64,000 nucleotides of DNA from Lysobacter sp. (GCA_013141175.1 JABFRN010000001.1:3306001-3370000), one strand, 5' to 3'. Positions 44,788-54,716 are shown, counted from the stretch's first letter. A program made the numbers and translations. Notes: a model not told the origin generated them from the letters alone.

Positions 44788-46350
44788 ATGCGCGTGAAGG
44801 GGACCACCATCCAGCAAATCATCCTGGGCCTAGCATTGCTGGCCGCCCTGTGCTGGAACCTTGCGCAAGCGAATGAAATCAATGGCTTGCATTTGATCGA
44901 CGGTGCCACCGGCACGCGCGCCGAACTGCAGCTCCAGAGCGATGTCGCGTTCCGTACGATGACGCTGTCCAACCCCGACCGCTACGTGGTCGATCTTCCC
45001 GATACCGCCACCGGCCGCAGCCTGCAGTTGCCTGCGCCTGTCGGCGTGGTCAAGGCCGTGCGCAGCGGCAAGCCCACCGCCGGGACGACCCGGATCGTGT
45101 TCGATCTCGCTTCACCGATCGCGCCGATCAAGCCGCATCTGGAACGCGGTGCCGATGGCGTGCGTCTGGTGCTGGAATGGCCGGGCGATGGCGCCAAGCC
45201 GCTCGCTGCGATCCCGGTATCGACGCCCCCCATATCGACGGCCCCGACATCCACGCCGGTCGTGTCGTCTGTCGTCGCTCCAGCAGCCAACGTAGCGGCA
45301 AAACCCGCGCAGGTGCCCACGCCAACCACTTCGCCGGTTGCATCGGTGCCGCAGCAGCCGTCTGTCCTGGATCAGGTTCTGCCTGCACTGACCGCGCCTG
45401 CCGTCACCGCGCCTGCGGCAACCAAACCATTGGCGACTGTCGTGCCATCTGCGTCCGCGCCCGTGGCGGTGATCAAACCTGCCGACACGGCTGCCAAGCC
45501 CGTGATTGCGGTCGTTGAACCACCCGCTGCGACCGGCAAGTCCCTGCAGGATCTGCGTGTCGGTACCCGTCCGCTGATCGTGGCCATCGATGCCGGCCAC
45601 GGCGGCCAGGATCCCGGTGCGCACGGTCCCAGCGGCAAGCGCGAAAAAGACGTGACCCTCGCCATCGCCCGCGAACTGGCCCGCCAGATCAACGCCACGC
45701 CCGGCCTCAAGGCCTACCTGACCCGCGACACCGATGTGTTCCTGCCGTTGCCGCGGCGGACCCAGTTGGCGCGACAGGCCCGGGCCGACATGTTCATCTC
45801 GATCCACGCCGACGCCGCCGAGAACCGCGCTGCCAAGGGCTCCTCGGTCTACGTGCTGTCGCTGCGCGGCGCATCGTCGCAGCGCGCGCGCTGGTTGGCC
45901 GACAAGGAAAACGCCGCCGATCTGATCGGCGGTGCCGGTGCGCACAAGCCCGACAACACGCTGGCCTCGGTGCTGCTCGATCTCACCCAGAGCGGCCAGA
46001 TGAGGGCGTCGGAAGATGCGGCCGGTCACGTGCTCTCCGGCCTGAAGACCATCGGCAACAACCACAAGCCCGGGATCGAGCGCGCCAATTTCTCGGTGCT
46101 GCGGACGTCCGACATGCCGGCGATGCTGGTCGAAACGGCGTTCATCTCGAACCCCGATGAAGAGCGTCGCCTGATCGATCCGCAGTACCAGCGGACGGTC
46201 GCGCGCGCGGTGCTCGATGGCGTGAATACCTACTTCACCCGTCAGCCGCCGCCGGGCACGATCTTCGCGGCTCGCGCCAAGACGCTGGAAGGCACGGTCG
46301 TGGCCAGCGCTGCGGTCCAGCCTGCCGCCACGACGGGCGGAAGTCCCTGA
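44788..46350 (+). CDS. N-acetylmuramoyl-L-alanine amidase (AmiB/AmiC type)
   Basis: Periplasmic peptidoglycan amidase used in daughter-cell separation. The 520-aa protein has a signal peptide (1-28), an AMIN domain (about 30-125), a Pro/Ala/Val/Thr-rich linker (about 140-255) and Amidase_3 (about 265-490). Zinc and catalytic motifs are DAGHGGQDPGAHG, SIHADAAEN and the terminal ETAFISNPDEE. The linker is unusually long and low in complexity. Genomic position before mutL equals amiB in E. coli; domain order fits AmiB or AmiC. Confidence 0.93.
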   Translation: MRVKGTTIQQIILGLALLAALCWNLAQANEINGLHLIDGATGTRAELQLQSDVAFRTMTLSNPDRYVVDLPDTATGRSLQLPAPVGVVKAVRSGKPTAGTTRIVFDLASPIAPIKPHLERGADGVRLVLEWPGDGAKPLAAIPVSTPPISTAPTSTPVVSSVVAPAANVAAKPAQVPTPTTSPVASVPQQPSVLDQVLPALTAPAVTAPAATKPLATVVPSASAPVAVIKPADTAAKPVIAVVEPPAATGKSLQDLRVGTRPLIVAIDAGHGGQDPGAHGPSGKREKDVTLAIARELARQINATPGLKAYLTRDTDVFLPLPRRTQLARQARADMFISIHADAAENRAAKGSSVYVLSLRGASSQRARWLADKENAADLIGGAGAHKPDNTLASVLLDLTQSGQMRASEDAAGHVLSGLKTIGNNHKPGIERANFSVLRTSDMPAMLVETAFISNPDEERRLIDPQYQRTVARAVLDGVNTYFTRQPPPGTIFAARAKTLEGTVVASAAVQPAATTGGSP

Positions 46351-46420
46351 TCCTCAACGCCGGGCGGTCGTGCCCGCGACGCTGACGTATCATCCCGGTA
46401 GCTGGGCTTCCGGGTTTCCC

Positions 46421-46765
46421 ATGTGTCGATATCCACTGATGGTCGTTACGCTGATGGCGATCGCGTCCGCCGGCTGCGCGCCGGTGACGACAGCGGCATC
46501 GGATATCGACTGCGAGCGCAACAAGCTCGCCAACATGCGTGAACTGGTCGTGGAAGGCCGCGTGGTCGAGGACAGCGCCATGTTCGAGCGTGCGCGCGAC
46601 GACATGAGTCTGTCGACATTGGTCGCGACGCTCGGGCCGGCGAGTCGCGACATCGGCTCGGGCCTGCACATCTTCGTCTGGGAGGCGCGCGACGGTTCGA
46701 CGCTGCGCGCGAGCGCCGGCGGGCTCTGCGACCGCGTCCTGAAGTTCGAGCGCATCCGCAGGTGA
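46421..46765 (+). CDS. Small lipoprotein of unknown function
   Basis: A 114-aa lipoprotein with signal [19 protein letters not shown], lipobox ASAGC (Cys19). The mature part ([20 protein letters not shown] onwards) has a beta-rich end with [16 protein letters not shown]. The pattern resembles SmpA/BamE-like small lipoproteins, but this is only a weak impression. It lies between amidase and mutL genes. An upstream in-frame ATG at 46370 adds 17 residues and would spoil the signal peptide. Confidence 0.72.
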   Translation: MCRYPLMVVTLMAIASAGCAPVTTAASDIDCERNKLANMRELVVEGRVVEDSAMFERARDDMSLSTLVATLGPASRDIGSGLHIFVWEARDGSTLRASAGGLCDRVLKFERIRR

Positions 46766-46823
46766 CAGTGCAGCGCACATCACCGACCATTGCACGCAGC
46801 AGAACGCAGGCCATTTCCTTTCC

Positions 46824-48665
46824 GTGACCATCCGCCAACTCCCCGACACCCTCATCAACCAGATCGCCGCCGGTGAAGTCATCGAGCGTCCTGCTTCGGT
46901 GGTGAAAGAGCTGGTCGAGAACGCCATCGACGCCGGCGCGCGGCGCATCGATATCGATCTGGAAGACGGCGGCGTGCGCCTGATCCGGGTGCGCGACGAC
47001 GGCGGCGGCATCGCGCCGGAGGAACTGCTGCTGGCGGTGCAGCGCCACGCCACCAGCAAGATCGCGTCGCTCGATGATCTCGAAGCCGTCGCCACGCTCG
47101 GTTTCCGCGGCGAAGCGCTGCCGTCGATCGCATCGGTCAGCCGTTTCAGCATCGCGTCGCGTCGCGGCGACGATGACCACGGCAGCGCATTGCCGGTCGA
47201 AGGCGGTCGCGTTGGCGATCTCGCGCCGAAGCAGCAGGCCGCAGGCACCACGGTCGAAGTCCGCGACCTGTTCTTCAACGTGCCGGCACGCCGCAAATTC
47301 CTGCGCGCCGAGCGCACCGAGTTGGGTCATATCGAAGAGTGGCTGCGGCAGCTCGCGCTGGCGAGGCCCGACGTCGAACTGCGCGTCAGCCACAACGGCA
47401 AACCGCTGCGGCGCTACAAAGGTGACAGCGGCGTGCTGTTTTCGGGCGAACGCCTGGCGGAAACCCTGGGCGATGAATTCCTCGCGAACGCGCTGCAGGT
47501 CGATCACGCCGCGCCACTGCCCACCGACAGCGGCAGCCTCATGCGTCTGTACGGCTGGATCGCGCAGCCGGCGTATTCGCGCGCCAGCGCCGATCAACAG
47601 TATCTGTACGTCAACGGCCGCGCGGTGCGCGATCGCAGCGTCGCGCACGCGGTGAAGCAGGCGTATGCCGATGTGCTGTTCCACGGGCGTCAGCCGGCGT
47701 ATGTGCTGTTTCTCGAAGTCGACCCGCGCCGGGTCGATGTCAACGTGCATCCGGCGAAGCATGAAGTGCGCTTCCGCGATGCGCGCCCGATCCACGATTT
47801 CGTCTACCGCACGCTGCACGCCGCGCTCGCCGAGACCCGCGCCGGCATCGTTGCCGGCGTTGCCGATGGCGTGCCCGCGTTGGCGTCTTCCGGGTCCACG
47901 GCGCCTTACGCGAACGGTACCGCGCAGAACGGTGGCATGCCGCAGTGGAACCGGCCGATGCCGCAGAGCGGCCTGGGTCTGCGCGTCGACGAGACCCGCG
48001 CTGCGTACACCGCGCTGTATGCGCTGTCGTCGTCGCCGCAGCCTGCGGTACGCCCGCTGCCCGAAACCGGCGATGGCGACGTGCCGCCGCTCGGTTACGC
48101 CATCGCGCAGTTGCACGGCATCTACGTGCTCAGCGAAACCGCCGATGGCCTGATCGTGGTCGATATGCACGCGGCGCACGAGCGCATCGGCTACGAAAAG
48201 CTCAAGACCGCGCACGACAGCGTCGGCCTGCGCATGCAGCCGCTGCTGGTGCCGCAGACCATCGCGGTGTCGGCGCGCGAAGCGGATACCGCCGAGCGCG
48301 AGGCCGACACACTGGCGGCGCTCGGTTTCGAGATCACCCGCAGCGGGCCGCAGAGTCTGACCCTGCGCGGCGTGCCGGGGCTGCTTGCCGACGGTGAGGT
48401 CGAGGCATTGTTCCGCGACGTGATCGCCGATCTGGTCGAGCACGGCGAGTCCAGGCGCGTGGCAGCGGCCCGCGACGAACTGTTGGCGACGATGGCCTGT
48501 CACGCTGCGGTGCGCGCCAATCGTCGCCTGGGTGTTCCGGAAATGAATGCGCTGCTGCGCGAGATGGAAGCCACCGAACGATCGGGGCAATGCAATCATG
48601 GACGTCCGACCTGGGCGAAATTCACGTTGGGCGAGATCGATCGCTGGTTCTTGAGGGGGCGTTGA
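46824..48665 (+). CDS. mutL: DNA mismatch repair protein MutL
   Basis: Matchmaker of mismatch repair, 613 aa. The N-terminal GHKL ATPase shows [26 protein letters not shown] and the transducer domain. The C-terminus carries [12 protein letters not shown], close to the DQHA(X2)E(X4)E metal-binding endonuclease motif, plus ACHAAVRAN and CNHGRP-like elements, so this MutL is probably a nicking endonuclease, unlike that of E. coli. A Gln-to-Met change occurs in the first motif. The start is GTG at 46824. Confidence 0.95.
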   Translation: MTIRQLPDTLINQIAAGEVIERPASVVKELVENAIDAGARRIDIDLEDGGVRLIRVRDDGGGIAPEELLLAVQRHATSKIASLDDLEAVATLGFRGEALPSIASVSRFSIASRRGDDDHGSALPVEGGRVGDLAPKQQAAGTTVEVRDLFFNVPARRKFLRAERTELGHIEEWLRQLALARPDVELRVSHNGKPLRRYKGDSGVLFSGERLAETLGDEFLANALQVDHAAPLPTDSGSLMRLYGWIAQPAYSRASADQQYLYVNGRAVRDRSVAHAVKQAYADVLFHGRQPAYVLFLEVDPRRVDVNVHPAKHEVRFRDARPIHDFVYRTLHAALAETRAGIVAGVADGVPALASSGSTAPYANGTAQNGGMPQWNRPMPQSGLGLRVDETRAAYTALYALSSSPQPAVRPLPETGDGDVPPLGYAIAQLHGIYVLSETADGLIVVDMHAAHERIGYEKLKTAHDSVGLRMQPLLVPQTIAVSAREADTAEREADTLAALGFEITRSGPQSLTLRGVPGLLADGEVEALFRDVIADLVEHGESRRVAAARDELLATMACHAAVRANRRLGVPEMNALLREMEATERSGQCNHGRPTWAKFTLGEIDRWFLRGR

Positions 48666-48667
48666 AC

Positions 48668-49627
48668 ATGGATACGATCCAGATGCGTAAAACCGCAGTC
48701 GTGCTTGCGCGTGCAGCGACCTTGTCGCTGCTCTTGGCGACGGTATCGGCCTGCGGCGACAAGAAGGCGACTGACGATGCGCCCTTGAGCGAAGCCGAGG
48801 CACGGTATCTGTCCGAAGAAAGTCTCTGGCGCATGCAGCGTCAGGAGGACCTGACCCAACCCGACGGTTGGTCCAGTCTCATCGGTCTGCACTGGCTCTC
48901 GCTGCAGTCGCACTATGTCGGCAGCGGTGCGCGCAGCGGTATCCGTATCGCGCTGGGGCCGGAGTCGCTGGGCATGTTCCAGCGCAACAACGGGAAAGTG
49001 TTCTTCACGCCCGAACGCGGGCTCGCGCTGACCTTGGACGGCCAGCCGTTCAAGGGCCGCGTCGAGCTGAAGGACGACAGCAGTGGTTCGCCCAGCGTGC
49101 TCGGTTTCGACGAAGGCAAAGGCAAGCTCACCGTGATCGAACGCGGCGGCAATCGCGCACTGCGGGTGAAGCATGCCGACGCGCCGACGCGCACGAATTT
49201 CAAGAGCATCGATTACTGGCCGGCCGATCGCGATTGGCGCGTCGAAGCGACCTTCATCCCGAATCCTGCCGGTACCACATTGCCGATCGCCACGATCATC
49301 GGCACCACCGAGAACATGCCGAATCCCGGTGCGCTGGAATTCCAGCGCGATGGCAAGACCTATCGTATCGAGGCGCTGGACCAGGGCGAAACGACCCTGT
49401 CGCTGATCATCGCCGACCGTACCAGCGGCCACGAAACCTATGGTGCTGGCCGCTATCTCGACGTGCCGCGCCCCGATGCGAAAGGCAAGGTCGTGATCGA
49501 CTTCAACCGCGCCTACAACCCGCCGTGCGCGTTCACGCCGTTCGCCACCTGTCCGCTGCCGCCGAACCAGAACCGGCTGGATCTGCCGATCACCGCCGGC
49601 GAGAAGCGCTACGGCGTGAAACACTGA
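48668..49627 (+). CDS. DUF1684 family lipoprotein
   Basis: A 319-aa protein with signal sequence and lipobox VSACG (cysteine near 30). DUF1684 is indicated by the late motif NRAYNPPCAFTPFATCPLPP followed by QNRL, and by DGWSSLIGLHWL near the start. The family occurs in many bacteria with no established activity. It begins two bases after mutL and is likely co-transcribed. An ATG at 48683 gives a shorter but still intact signal peptide. Confidence 0.85.
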   Translation: MDTIQMRKTAVVLARAATLSLLLATVSACGDKKATDDAPLSEAEARYLSEESLWRMQRQEDLTQPDGWSSLIGLHWLSLQSHYVGSGARSGIRIALGPESLGMFQRNNGKVFFTPERGLALTLDGQPFKGRVELKDDSSGSPSVLGFDEGKGKLTVIERGGNRALRVKHADAPTRTNFKSIDYWPADRDWRVEATFIPNPAGTTLPIATIIGTTENMPNPGALEFQRDGKTYRIEALDQGETTLSLIIADRTSGHETYGAGRYLDVPRPDAKGKVVIDFNRAYNPPCAFTPFATCPLPPNQNRLDLPITAGEKRYGVKH

Positions 49628-49660
49628 CGCCGCACCATCGATATCACTCCAAGGAACGCC

Positions 49661-50635
49661 ATGATGTTCAAGTCCGTCCTGCTCGGCATACTCGCTGTTT
49701 CCGCGGCATCGCTCTGCGCGGATGCCGCCACCTCGTCGCGCACCGCAACGGCGGCGCCGCCGGTGCCGTTGATGTGGAAAGTGTCGGATGCCGACAACGA
49801 TCTGTATCTGCTCGGTTCGTTCCACATGCTGAAGCCGGGCGACTATCCGCTGTCGGCCGATGTGGATGCGGCTTTCGACGATGCCGAAGCACTGGCATTC
49901 GAATTGTCGCCGCAGGAATTGCTGTCGCCCGAGCTGGGCCAGGCGATGGGCATGGCGGCGCTGCGCACCGATCGCACGCCGCTCAACAGCGAATTGCCGG
50001 ACGCGACCATCGCGAAACTCGACGCCTGGATCGCTGCCAACGACAAGGCGTTGCAGAAAATGGGCATGCCCGCACAGGCATTCCAGATGTTCGAGCCGTG
50101 GTTCGTCGGGCTGACGATTTCGCTCATCGAAATGGACAAGCAGGGACTCGACCCGAAGATCGGCCTCGATATGCACTTCATCCGCCGCGCCGGGGAAACC
50201 TCCAAGCCCACGATGGGTCTGGAAAAAGGCAGCGAACAGATCGCGGTGTTCGACGGCATGAGCAAAGTCGAACAACTGCAGTTCCTCGACGAATCGCTGA
50301 GCGAAGCCCGGAACGCGAAGGCCGAGATCGAGAAGCTGCATTCCGCGTGGCGTCGCGGCGATGCAGCCGAGCTGTTGGACGGAATGGCCGGCGATATGCG
50401 CCGGGAATACCCGCAGCTCTATCGCAAGATCAATGTCGCCCGCAACGATGCCTGGGTACCCAAGCTGCAGCGCATGCTCGATGACGAAACGAAAGACGAT
50501 ACGCTGGTCGTGGTCGGTGCGCTGCATCTGCTCGGCGACGACGGCGTGGTCGAGAAGCTGCGCGCCAAGGGTTACAAAGTGGAGCGCGTATGTGCGGCGT
50601 GCGGTCCGGCGTCGACCGCGCGCGGCAAGCGCTGA
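49661..50635 (+). CDS. TraB/GumN family protein
   Basis: A 324-aa exported protein (signal peptide 1-22). It has the TraB/GumN pattern: LMWKVSDADNDLYLLGSFHMLKPGD, an acidic/glutamate motif DAEALAFELSP, and the terminal DDTLVVVGALHLLGDDGVVEKLRAKG. These proteins are proposed metalloproteases or ligand-binding folds in the envelope. A double ATG starts the gene behind AAGGA. It converges on the rnfB-like gene with only seven bases between. Confidence 0.88.
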   Translation: MMFKSVLLGILAVSAASLCADAATSSRTATAAPPVPLMWKVSDADNDLYLLGSFHMLKPGDYPLSADVDAAFDDAEALAFELSPQELLSPELGQAMGMAALRTDRTPLNSELPDATIAKLDAWIAANDKALQKMGMPAQAFQMFEPWFVGLTISLIEMDKQGLDPKIGLDMHFIRRAGETSKPTMGLEKGSEQIAVFDGMSKVEQLQFLDESLSEARNAKAEIEKLHSAWRRGDAAELLDGMAGDMRREYPQLYRKINVARNDAWVPKLQRMLDDETKDDTLVVVGALHLLGDDGVVEKLRAKGYKVERVCAACGPASTARGKR

Positions 50636-50642
50636 GCGCGAC

Positions 50643-51068
50643 TCAGCCCGGCTCCGATTCGAGAGGCGGGACCAGTACGATGCAATCCACCGGGCACGCG
50701 GGAATGCACAGCTCGCAGCCGGTGCACAGCGGTTCGATCACCACGTGCATGTGCTTGGCCGCGCCGATGATGGCGTCGACCGGGCAGGCCTGGATGCACT
50801 TGGTGCAGCCGATGCAGTCCGCTTCCACCACCACCGCCACCTGCCCGGGTTTGTGCGTGCCGCGCGTGCGGTCGTAGGGCTGCGCCGGCACGCCCAGCAC
50901 GCGTGCGAGCGCGCGTGCGCCGGCATCGCCGCCGGGTGGGCAACGATCGACGCCGGCCGCGCCGCGCGCCATCGCCTCCGCATACGGCCGGCAGCCTGCG
51001 TAACCGCATTGCCCGCATTGCGTCTGCGGCAGGATACGGTCGAGGCGTTCGAGGACGTCGACGCTCAC
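50643..51068 (-). CDS. RnfB-like iron-sulfur protein, stand-alone
   Basis: A 141-aa protein with an N-terminal 4Fe-4S motif [15 protein letters not shown] and two C-terminal 4Fe-4S motifs [12 protein letters not shown] and [12 protein letters not shown], the build of RnfB/RsxB. It lacks the N-terminal membrane segment of classical RnfB, and no rnfACDGE genes are next to it. The GTG start at 51068 overlaps the stop of the upstream lipoprotein gene (GTGA). It may serve as a soluble electron donor. Confidence 0.85.
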   Translation of the reverse strand: MSVDVLERLDRILPQTQCGQCGYAGCRPYAEAMARGAAGVDRCPPGGDAGARALARVLGVPAQPYDRTRGTHKPGQVAVVVEADCIGCTKCIQACPVDAIIGAAKHMHVVIEPLCTGCELCIPACPVDCIVLVPPLESEPG

Positions 51069-51373
51069 GGAGTCGTGGGGCTGTCCGCTGTCGAGCAGTA
51101 CGCCGCGAATCCTTCGGCGGTGTTTTCGAAGTTCGCCTGTTTCGCCAGCTCCCACGGCCGCACGCAGTCGCGTTCGCGCGCGCACCACGTGTAACCGGCA
51201 GGCGCCAGGCAGCCGTGCGCGTCGCGGTCGCCGCCGATCGGGCGCGGGGCCGGCAGCGGTTCTTTCGAGGTCGTATCGCCCGTCGACGTGCCGGCACAGC
51301 CGGAGGCGAGCGCGATGATCGAGATTGCGGTCAACGCGAGCGGTAACAGACGGGTATGGACATGGGTACTCAT
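51065..51373 (-). CDS. Small cysteine-rich lipoprotein
   Basis: A 102-aa lipoprotein, lipobox ALASGC (Cys26). The mature part holds [26 protein letters not shown], an arrangement of three cysteines and a PWE motif that I have seen in DUF333-like or MliC-linked proteins, but the call is uncertain. It sits six bases after metG and overlaps the RnfB-like gene. Confidence 0.7.
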   Translation of the reverse strand: MSTHVHTRLLPLALTAISIIALASGCAGTSTGDTTSKEPLPAPRPIGGDRDAHGCLAPAGYTWCARERDCVRPWELAKQANFENTAEGFAAYCSTADSPTTP

Positions 51374-51379
51374 CGCCGT

Positions 51380-53509
51380 TCAGCGCACCGGCATGCCGGG
51401 CTCGGCGCCGCTGTCGGCATCGAGCAACGCCAGCGCGCCGCCATCGAAACCGGCGGAGAGGATCATGCCTTCGCTCACGCCGAAGCGCATCTTGCGCGGC
51501 GCGAGATTGGCGATGAACACCACGCTGCGACCGACGAGTACTTCGGGTTCGGCGTAGCTGCCACGGATGCCCGAGAAGATCTGTCGCTTGCCCAGTTCGC
51601 CCGCGTCCAGATCGAAACGCAGCAGCTTGTCCGAGCCCTCGACGAATTCGCAGGCCAGCACCTTGCCGATGCGCAGATCGAGCTTCGCGAAATCGTCCAT
51701 GCCGATGAATCCGCCCGTTGCAGCCTCCGCCTTCGTCGCCTCTGCTTTTGTAGGAGCGGCTTTAGCCGCGAGCTTTTCTTCCGAGTCCGCAGGCTTCGCG
51801 GCTGAAGCCGCTCCTACAACAGCGGCGTCGGTCGGCTTCATCGATTCTTTGGAGGCTTCGGTCATGGCTTCGATCTGTTTCGGGTCGATTCGGGTGAACA
51901 AGGCTGCATACGGCTTGATCGCATGATTCAGTAGCGGGGCATCCAAGTCGCTCCACTGCGAGGTAGTGGCTGCAAGGAAAGACTCGGCTTGCAAAGACGT
52001 GTCGGGGAGAATCGGTTTCAAGTAAGCGTTGATCAGTCTGAAAGCATTCAATGCAGTTGTGCAAGTGGCGCGAAGGTCGCCATGCACAGATGGATCGATT
52101 TCAAGCTGCTTTGCCAGTTTCCATGGTGCTTGATTGGCAACGTACGCATTGGCTTCATCGCATGCTTCCATGATGCCGCGGAGCGCAGCTGCGGGATTGT
52201 TTGCAGCATAAGAAGCAACGATTTCATCGCGCCTTGCTAGTGTTTTTGAATACAGTTCTTCGCCATTTCCTGCCGTAAATTCGCTGCCGATCATTCCATC
52301 GCAATGTTTTTCGATGAAGCCAGCACAGCGGCTTGCGATATTGACGAACTTCCCGACAACATCACTGTTCACGCGAGCAACGAAGTCGCTCAGATTCAAA
52401 TCGACATCTTCAACTTGACCGTTGCTTTTTGTGGCGAAGTAATAGCGCAATGCCTCAGGATGCAGTCCGCTGTCGAGATAGGTGCGCGCTTGGATGAAAG
52501 TGCCACGGCCTTTCGACATTTTCGTGCCGTCGACAGTGAGATACCCATTCACGTGCAGCCGCGTCGGCGTACGAAAACCCGAGCCCTGCAGCACCGCCGG
52601 CCAGAACAGGCCGTGGAAATTCACGATGTCCTTGCCGATGAAGTGATGCAGTTCCGCATCGCTGCCGGCCTTCGTGAACGCGTCGAAATCGTAGCCCTTG
52701 GCATCGCACAGCGCCTTGAAGCTGCTGAGGTAGCCGATCGGCGCGTCCAGCCAGACGTAGAAATACTTGCCGGGCTGGCCGGGGATCTCGAAGCCGAAGT
52801 AGGGCGCATCGCGGGAGATGTCCCACGGGCGCAGGCCGCCGTCGGAATCCAGCCATTCCTGCAGCTTGGCCTTCATGCCCGGCACCATCACGGGGCCGGC
52901 CAGCCATTCGCGCAGGAAATCGCTGAACTGCCCGAGCTCGAAGAAGAAATGCTCCGACTCGCGCATCTCCGGCGTGGCGCCGCTGATCACCGAGCGCGGC
53001 TCCTTCAGATCGGTCGGCGCGTAGGTGGCGCCGCATTGTTCGCAGTTGTCGCCGTACTGGTCGGGGGTGCCGCAGTTCGGGCAGATGCCCTTGATGTAGC
53101 GGTCGGGCAGGAACATGCCCTTGGCCGGGTCGTAGAACTGCTGCACCGAGCGCCGGCCGATGTGGCCCTTGGCGTCGAGCTCGGCGTAGATCGCCTCGGT
53201 CAGCGCGCGGTTGCCGGCGGAGTGGGTGGAGTCGTAGTGGTCGTAGACCACGCCGAACGCGGCGAAATCGCGCACGTGCGCGGCCTGGATGTCGGCGATG
53301 AAGGCTTCCGGCGTGGTGCCGGCTTTTTCCGCCGCGAGCATGATCGGCGTGCCGTGGGTGTCGTCGGCGCAGACGAAGTGGACGGTGTCGCCCGACATGC
53401 GCCTCGCCCGCACCCAGATATCGGCCTGGATGTAGCCCACCAGATGGCCGAGATGGATCTGGCCGTTGGCGTAGGGCAGGGCGTTGGTGACGAGCGCGGA
53501 ACGAGTCAT
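51380..53509 (-). CDS. metG: Methionyl-tRNA synthetase MetG
   Basis: Charges tRNA-Met. The 709-aa protein has [14 protein letters not shown] (HIGH region), a zinc knuckle [18 protein letters not shown], a KMSKG variant of the KMSKS loop (about residue 332), the anticodon-binding domain (about 390-550), and a C-terminal tRNA-binding domain ([17 protein letters not shown]). Two oddities: residues about 320-540 are encoded by clearly AT-richer DNA than the rest, and the linker at about 563-590 is a REP pair translated in frame. Confidence 0.96.
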   Translation of the reverse strand: MTRSALVTNALPYANGQIHLGHLVGYIQADIWVRARRMSGDTVHFVCADDTHGTPIMLAAEKAGTTPEAFIADIQAAHVRDFAAFGVVYDHYDSTHSAGNRALTEAIYAELDAKGHIGRRSVQQFYDPAKGMFLPDRYIKGICPNCGTPDQYGDNCEQCGATYAPTDLKEPRSVISGATPEMRESEHFFFELGQFSDFLREWLAGPVMVPGMKAKLQEWLDSDGGLRPWDISRDAPYFGFEIPGQPGKYFYVWLDAPIGYLSSFKALCDAKGYDFDAFTKAGSDAELHHFIGKDIVNFHGLFWPAVLQGSGFRTPTRLHVNGYLTVDGTKMSKGRGTFIQARTYLDSGLHPEALRYYFATKSNGQVEDVDLNLSDFVARVNSDVVGKFVNIASRCAGFIEKHCDGMIGSEFTAGNGEELYSKTLARRDEIVASYAANNPAAALRGIMEACDEANAYVANQAPWKLAKQLEIDPSVHGDLRATCTTALNAFRLINAYLKPILPDTSLQAESFLAATTSQWSDLDAPLLNHAIKPYAALFTRIDPKQIEAMTEASKESMKPTDAAVVGAASAAKPADSEEKLAAKAAPTKAEATKAEAATGGFIGMDDFAKLDLRIGKVLACEFVEGSDKLLRFDLDAGELGKRQIFSGIRGSYAEPEVLVGRSVVFIANLAPRKMRFGVSEGMILSAGFDGGALALLDADSGAEPGMPVR
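51748..51819 (-). repeat. REP pair (BIME) translated inside metG
   Basis: Left arm 51748-51771 (starting TTGTAGGAGCGGC) and right arm 51796-51819 (ending CCGCTCCTACAA) are 24-base inverses with one mismatch. The spacer is 24 bases and the whole element 72 bases, or 24 codons. It encodes the Ala-rich linker [20 protein letters not shown] and the residues after it. Confidence 0.85.
51890..52550 (-). other. AT-richer mosaic segment of metG
   Basis: Hand counts of GC per 60-base line give 28/60 (52081), 24/60 (52201), 29/60 (52261) and 27/60 (52381). A flanking line at 52561 gives 40/60, and the line at 52801 is about 42/60. The dip is about 650 bases long and the reading frame is intact. Confidence 0.7.
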
Positions 53510-53559
53510 GGGCGGGGCAGGCCGGCAGTGGAAACGGCCGGCGATTATCGCATGCGCCG

Positions 53560-54006
53560 CTACGGCGACTCCCGCAGCCAGGTCTGGGTGCGGCCGAGCA
53601 GGGACAGGCCGAGGAAACCGCGCACTTCAAGCTTCCTGCCGCCGGCGATGGGCGTCATCTTCACCGAGTATTCCTTGCCGTTCTCGGGATCGAGGATCCG
53701 GCCGCCGCCCCAGGCCTTGCCCTGCGGTTTCAGCCCCCAGGCGATGGTCATGCCGAGGATCGGCTGGTTGTGGCGCGCGCCGCTGCAGTCGTCGCAGAGC
53801 GGGTTCGGGCCGTCGCTGGTATCGATGAGTTGAACGATCTTCGCCGACAGCGTGCCGTTGCCGGCTGCGGAGACTTCGATCACCGCCTTGGGCTTGCCGG
53901 TGGCGTCGTCGATGCTGCGCCAGCGGCCGAGTGGGGTGTTCTGGGCATGGACACTCAGCGGCAACAGGCAAGACAAAGTGAAAACAGCGAGGGATCTGCG
54001 GATCAT
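53560..54006 (-). CDS. DUF2147 secreted protein, copy 1
   Basis: A 148-aa exported protein (signal peptide 1-22, cleavage after VHA). DUF2147 features are TPLGRWRSIDDATGKPKAV, CDDCSGARHNQPILGM and the terminal LGLSLLGRTQTWLR. Members are periplasmic and possibly lipid- or surface-linked, but have no defined function. It lies 92 bases downstream of a second copy on the same strand, with a terminator hairpin between them. Confidence 0.85.
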   Translation of the reverse strand: MIRRSLAVFTLSCLLPLSVHAQNTPLGRWRSIDDATGKPKAVIEVSAAGNGTLSAKIVQLIDTSDGPNPLCDDCSGARHNQPILGMTIAWGLKPQGKAWGGGRILDPENGKEYSVKMTPIAGGRKLEVRGFLGLSLLGRTQTWLRESP

Positions 54007-54042
54007 GGCGAGTGCGGCCGGTCTGGATGCGTGGAAATGAAA

Positions 54043-54075
54043 ACGGCCCGCGAATCGTTTCCGATCACGGGCCGT
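54043..54075 (-). terminator. Intrinsic terminator after DUF2147 copy 2
   Basis: Arms ACGGCCCG (54043-54050) and CGGGCCGT (54068-54075), read on the minus strand, give a stem ending in TTTT. Loop is 17 bases. Confidence 0.65.
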
Positions 54076-54098
54076 AGGGACGACGCTTATGCGTTGGA

Positions 54099-54539
54099 TC
54101 AGTTCTCGCGGGTCCAGACCTGCTTCTTGCAGATCGGACCGAGGCAGCCGGAAACCTCGAACTTGCTGCCGCCCGCCTGCAACTGGGCCTTGGATTTGTA
54201 GGTCTTGCCGTTGGTGAGTTTCAGCACCTGGCCGCCGGTGAAGCTGCCATTGGCGCCGGGCTTCTGACCCCACATGATGACCATGCCCTTGATCGGCTTG
54301 CCCTTCTTGTCGCCGCTGCATTCGGTACAGACCGCATTGGGCTGGAACAGCGTATCGACGACCTTGGCGGCGTAGGTACCGCCCTTGGCTTCGTAAACGT
54401 CGACGATGAGCCGGGCTTTGCCGGTTTCTTCATCGTAGGTTTTCCATTGGCCGACCGGTGAAGCGTTCTGGGCCGACGCGACGAACGCCGCGGCCAGCAT
54501 CGGCAGCGCGAGCAGTGTCATGAGTGATTTGATGCGCAT
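54099..54539 (-). CDS. DUF2147 secreted protein, copy 2
   Basis: A 146-aa exported protein (signal peptide 1-23, cleavage after ASA). Same family as the neighbour: SPVGQWKTYDEETGKARLIV, CTECSGDKKGKPIKGMVIMW and VSGCLGPICKKQVWTREN. Copy 2 has extra cysteines in the terminal strand (GCLGPICKK) absent from copy 1. The pair appears to be a tandem duplication that has diverged. Confidence 0.87.
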   Translation of the reverse strand: MRIKSLMTLLALPMLAAAFVASAQNASPVGQWKTYDEETGKARLIVDVYEAKGGTYAAKVVDTLFQPNAVCTECSGDKKGKPIKGMVIMWGQKPGANGSFTGGQVLKLTNGKTYKSKAQLQAGGSKFEVSGCLGPICKKQVWTREN

Positions 54540-54692
54540 CTTTCCCCTCCCAGGGCGTGAATCGAGTTGTCGAGCCCGGCCTGGCGGGAGCCGCGCCGGG
54601 GCAGGTCTTTATACCGCATCCGGAGGGGTACGGATGCCGTCTGCCAGATGAATCAAGCGCGCGAGGCGGTCAGGCATCCGTGGGGCAAAAAA

Positions 54693-54716
54693 AGAGCCCG
54701 GCTTGTGCCGGGCTCT
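54693..54716 (-). terminator. Intrinsic terminator of the TonB receptor gene
   Basis: Stem AGAGCCCGGC/GCCGGGCTCT with a 4-base loop, followed on the minus strand by seven T residues. Classic Rho-independent form. Confidence 0.92.

Noticed and set aside
50643..51373. Rnf complex operon
   Set aside because: Only an RnfB-like gene is present; neighbours are a lipoprotein and metG.
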